Source: an uncultured Ectothiorhodospiraceae bacterium (GTDB taxonomy: Bacteria > Pseudomonadota > Gammaproteobacteria > UBA9214). From it: DNA of 34,387 bases. Under the pieces are notes generated by a model. That model did not search any database and had not been told where the DNA came from. It worked only from the letters and a program-made list of their open reading frames with translations. Below are positions 34,171 to 34,387 of the stretch, piece by piece (the first letter of the stretch is position 1; each line of letters starts with the position of its first letter). The position numbers and the translations under genes are program-made. Location of the stretch: the NCBI GenBank assembly GCA_947258615.1, contig CAMYIX010000078.1:1-34387 (forward strand). The letters run 5' to 3'.

Positions 34171-34387
34171 CTAATCAGTTCCGACCTCCGGGCGATTCCC
34201 ATTATTAGAATCACCCGGCCCCAGCACCCACATCCGCACGCTGGCATCGTCACTGGTGGTGGCCAGGTAGCGGCCCTGCGGCGACACCGCCACCGCCGCC
34301 CCGCACAGATCATGCTTCTGGAAACGCCGCGTCACGGCACCGGTCTCGGGATCGAGGAAATACACCGCGCTGTCGGTCTGGCGACTG
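34171..34387 (-). CDS. WD40-repeat protein, C-terminal end (5' part outside window)
   Basis: The last 71 codons of a gene that enters from the right edge. The residues VYFLDPETGAVTRRFQKHD and CGAAVAVSPQGRYLATTSDD, followed by ASVRMWVLG, have the strand pattern and the closing S-V-R-M-W of a WD40 beta-propeller blade. A short polar tail (NNGNRPEVGTD) ends the protein. The substrate or partner cannot be deduced. The stop codon lies within the repeat cluster after rpiA. Confidence 0.75.
   Translation of the reverse strand, partial: SRQTDSAVYFLDPETGAVTRRFQKHDLCGAAVAVSPQGRYLATTSDDASVRMWVLGPGDSNNGNRPEVGTD

Overview
The window looks like a chromosomal segment of a gammaproteobacterium. The right half carries a conserved gammaproteobacterial block: ygfB-pepP-ubiH-ubiI on the minus strand, a zapB-like gene, zapA, 6S RNA and 5-formyltetrahydrofolate cyclo-ligase diverging on the plus strand, and then the ilvA/rpiA pair. 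Coding sequence is GC-rich. The species cannot be named from the sequence. The redox genes would suit a chemolithotroph or an electroactive bacterium, which is inference.

Layout. 1-1122: 23S rRNA methyltransferase (RlmI type), cut by the left edge. 1232-7548: an extracellular-electron-transfer (EET) cluster. A decaheme MtrA/DmsE-type cytochrome and an MtrB/PioB-type porin read leftward. A diheme cytochrome c and a nine-heme cytochrome c/cytochrome b fusion (CbcL-like) read rightward. A perfect FNR-type palindrome lies between the two arms. 7648-9789: a GT2-VTT-GT39 operon in which both glycosyltransferases carry internal deletions and the GT39 is also frameshifted. 9878-12369: a DUF255 thioredoxin-like protein coupled to an unknown 134-aa protein. 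12401-16461: a second redox patch with a secreted unknown, a tetraheme NapC/CymA-type quinol dehydrogenase, a 40-aa membrane peptide, a paralogue of the diheme cytochrome, and an EF-hand protein.

16728-23640: a PfkB-family sugar kinase, dgkA, and the glycine cleavage operon gcvT-gcvH-gcvPA-tpx-gcvPB. The operon lies behind a glycine riboswitch and an intrinsic terminator. 23712-28428: ubiquinone hydroxylases, pepP and ygfB. 28584-30551: zapB-like, zapA, 6S RNA, fau and an EVE-domain gene. 31101-33838: a Lys/Ala-rich histone H1-like protein, ilvA and rpiA. 34171-34387: the C-terminal end of a WD40-repeat protein.

How the genes may work together. The MtrA-MtrB pair would form a heme wire through the outer membrane. 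The CymA-like and CbcL-like proteins are two alternative quinone-linked cytochromes of the inner membrane, and the two diheme cytochromes are plausible periplasmic shuttles between them. No outer-surface MtrC/OmcA-type cytochrome is present, so the pair resembles the two-component PioAB/MtoAB type used for Fe(II) oxidation as much as a metal-reduction conduit. Several intergenic spaces hold dispersed palindromic repeats. No tRNA, rRNA, CRISPR array or insertion sequence was recognised.
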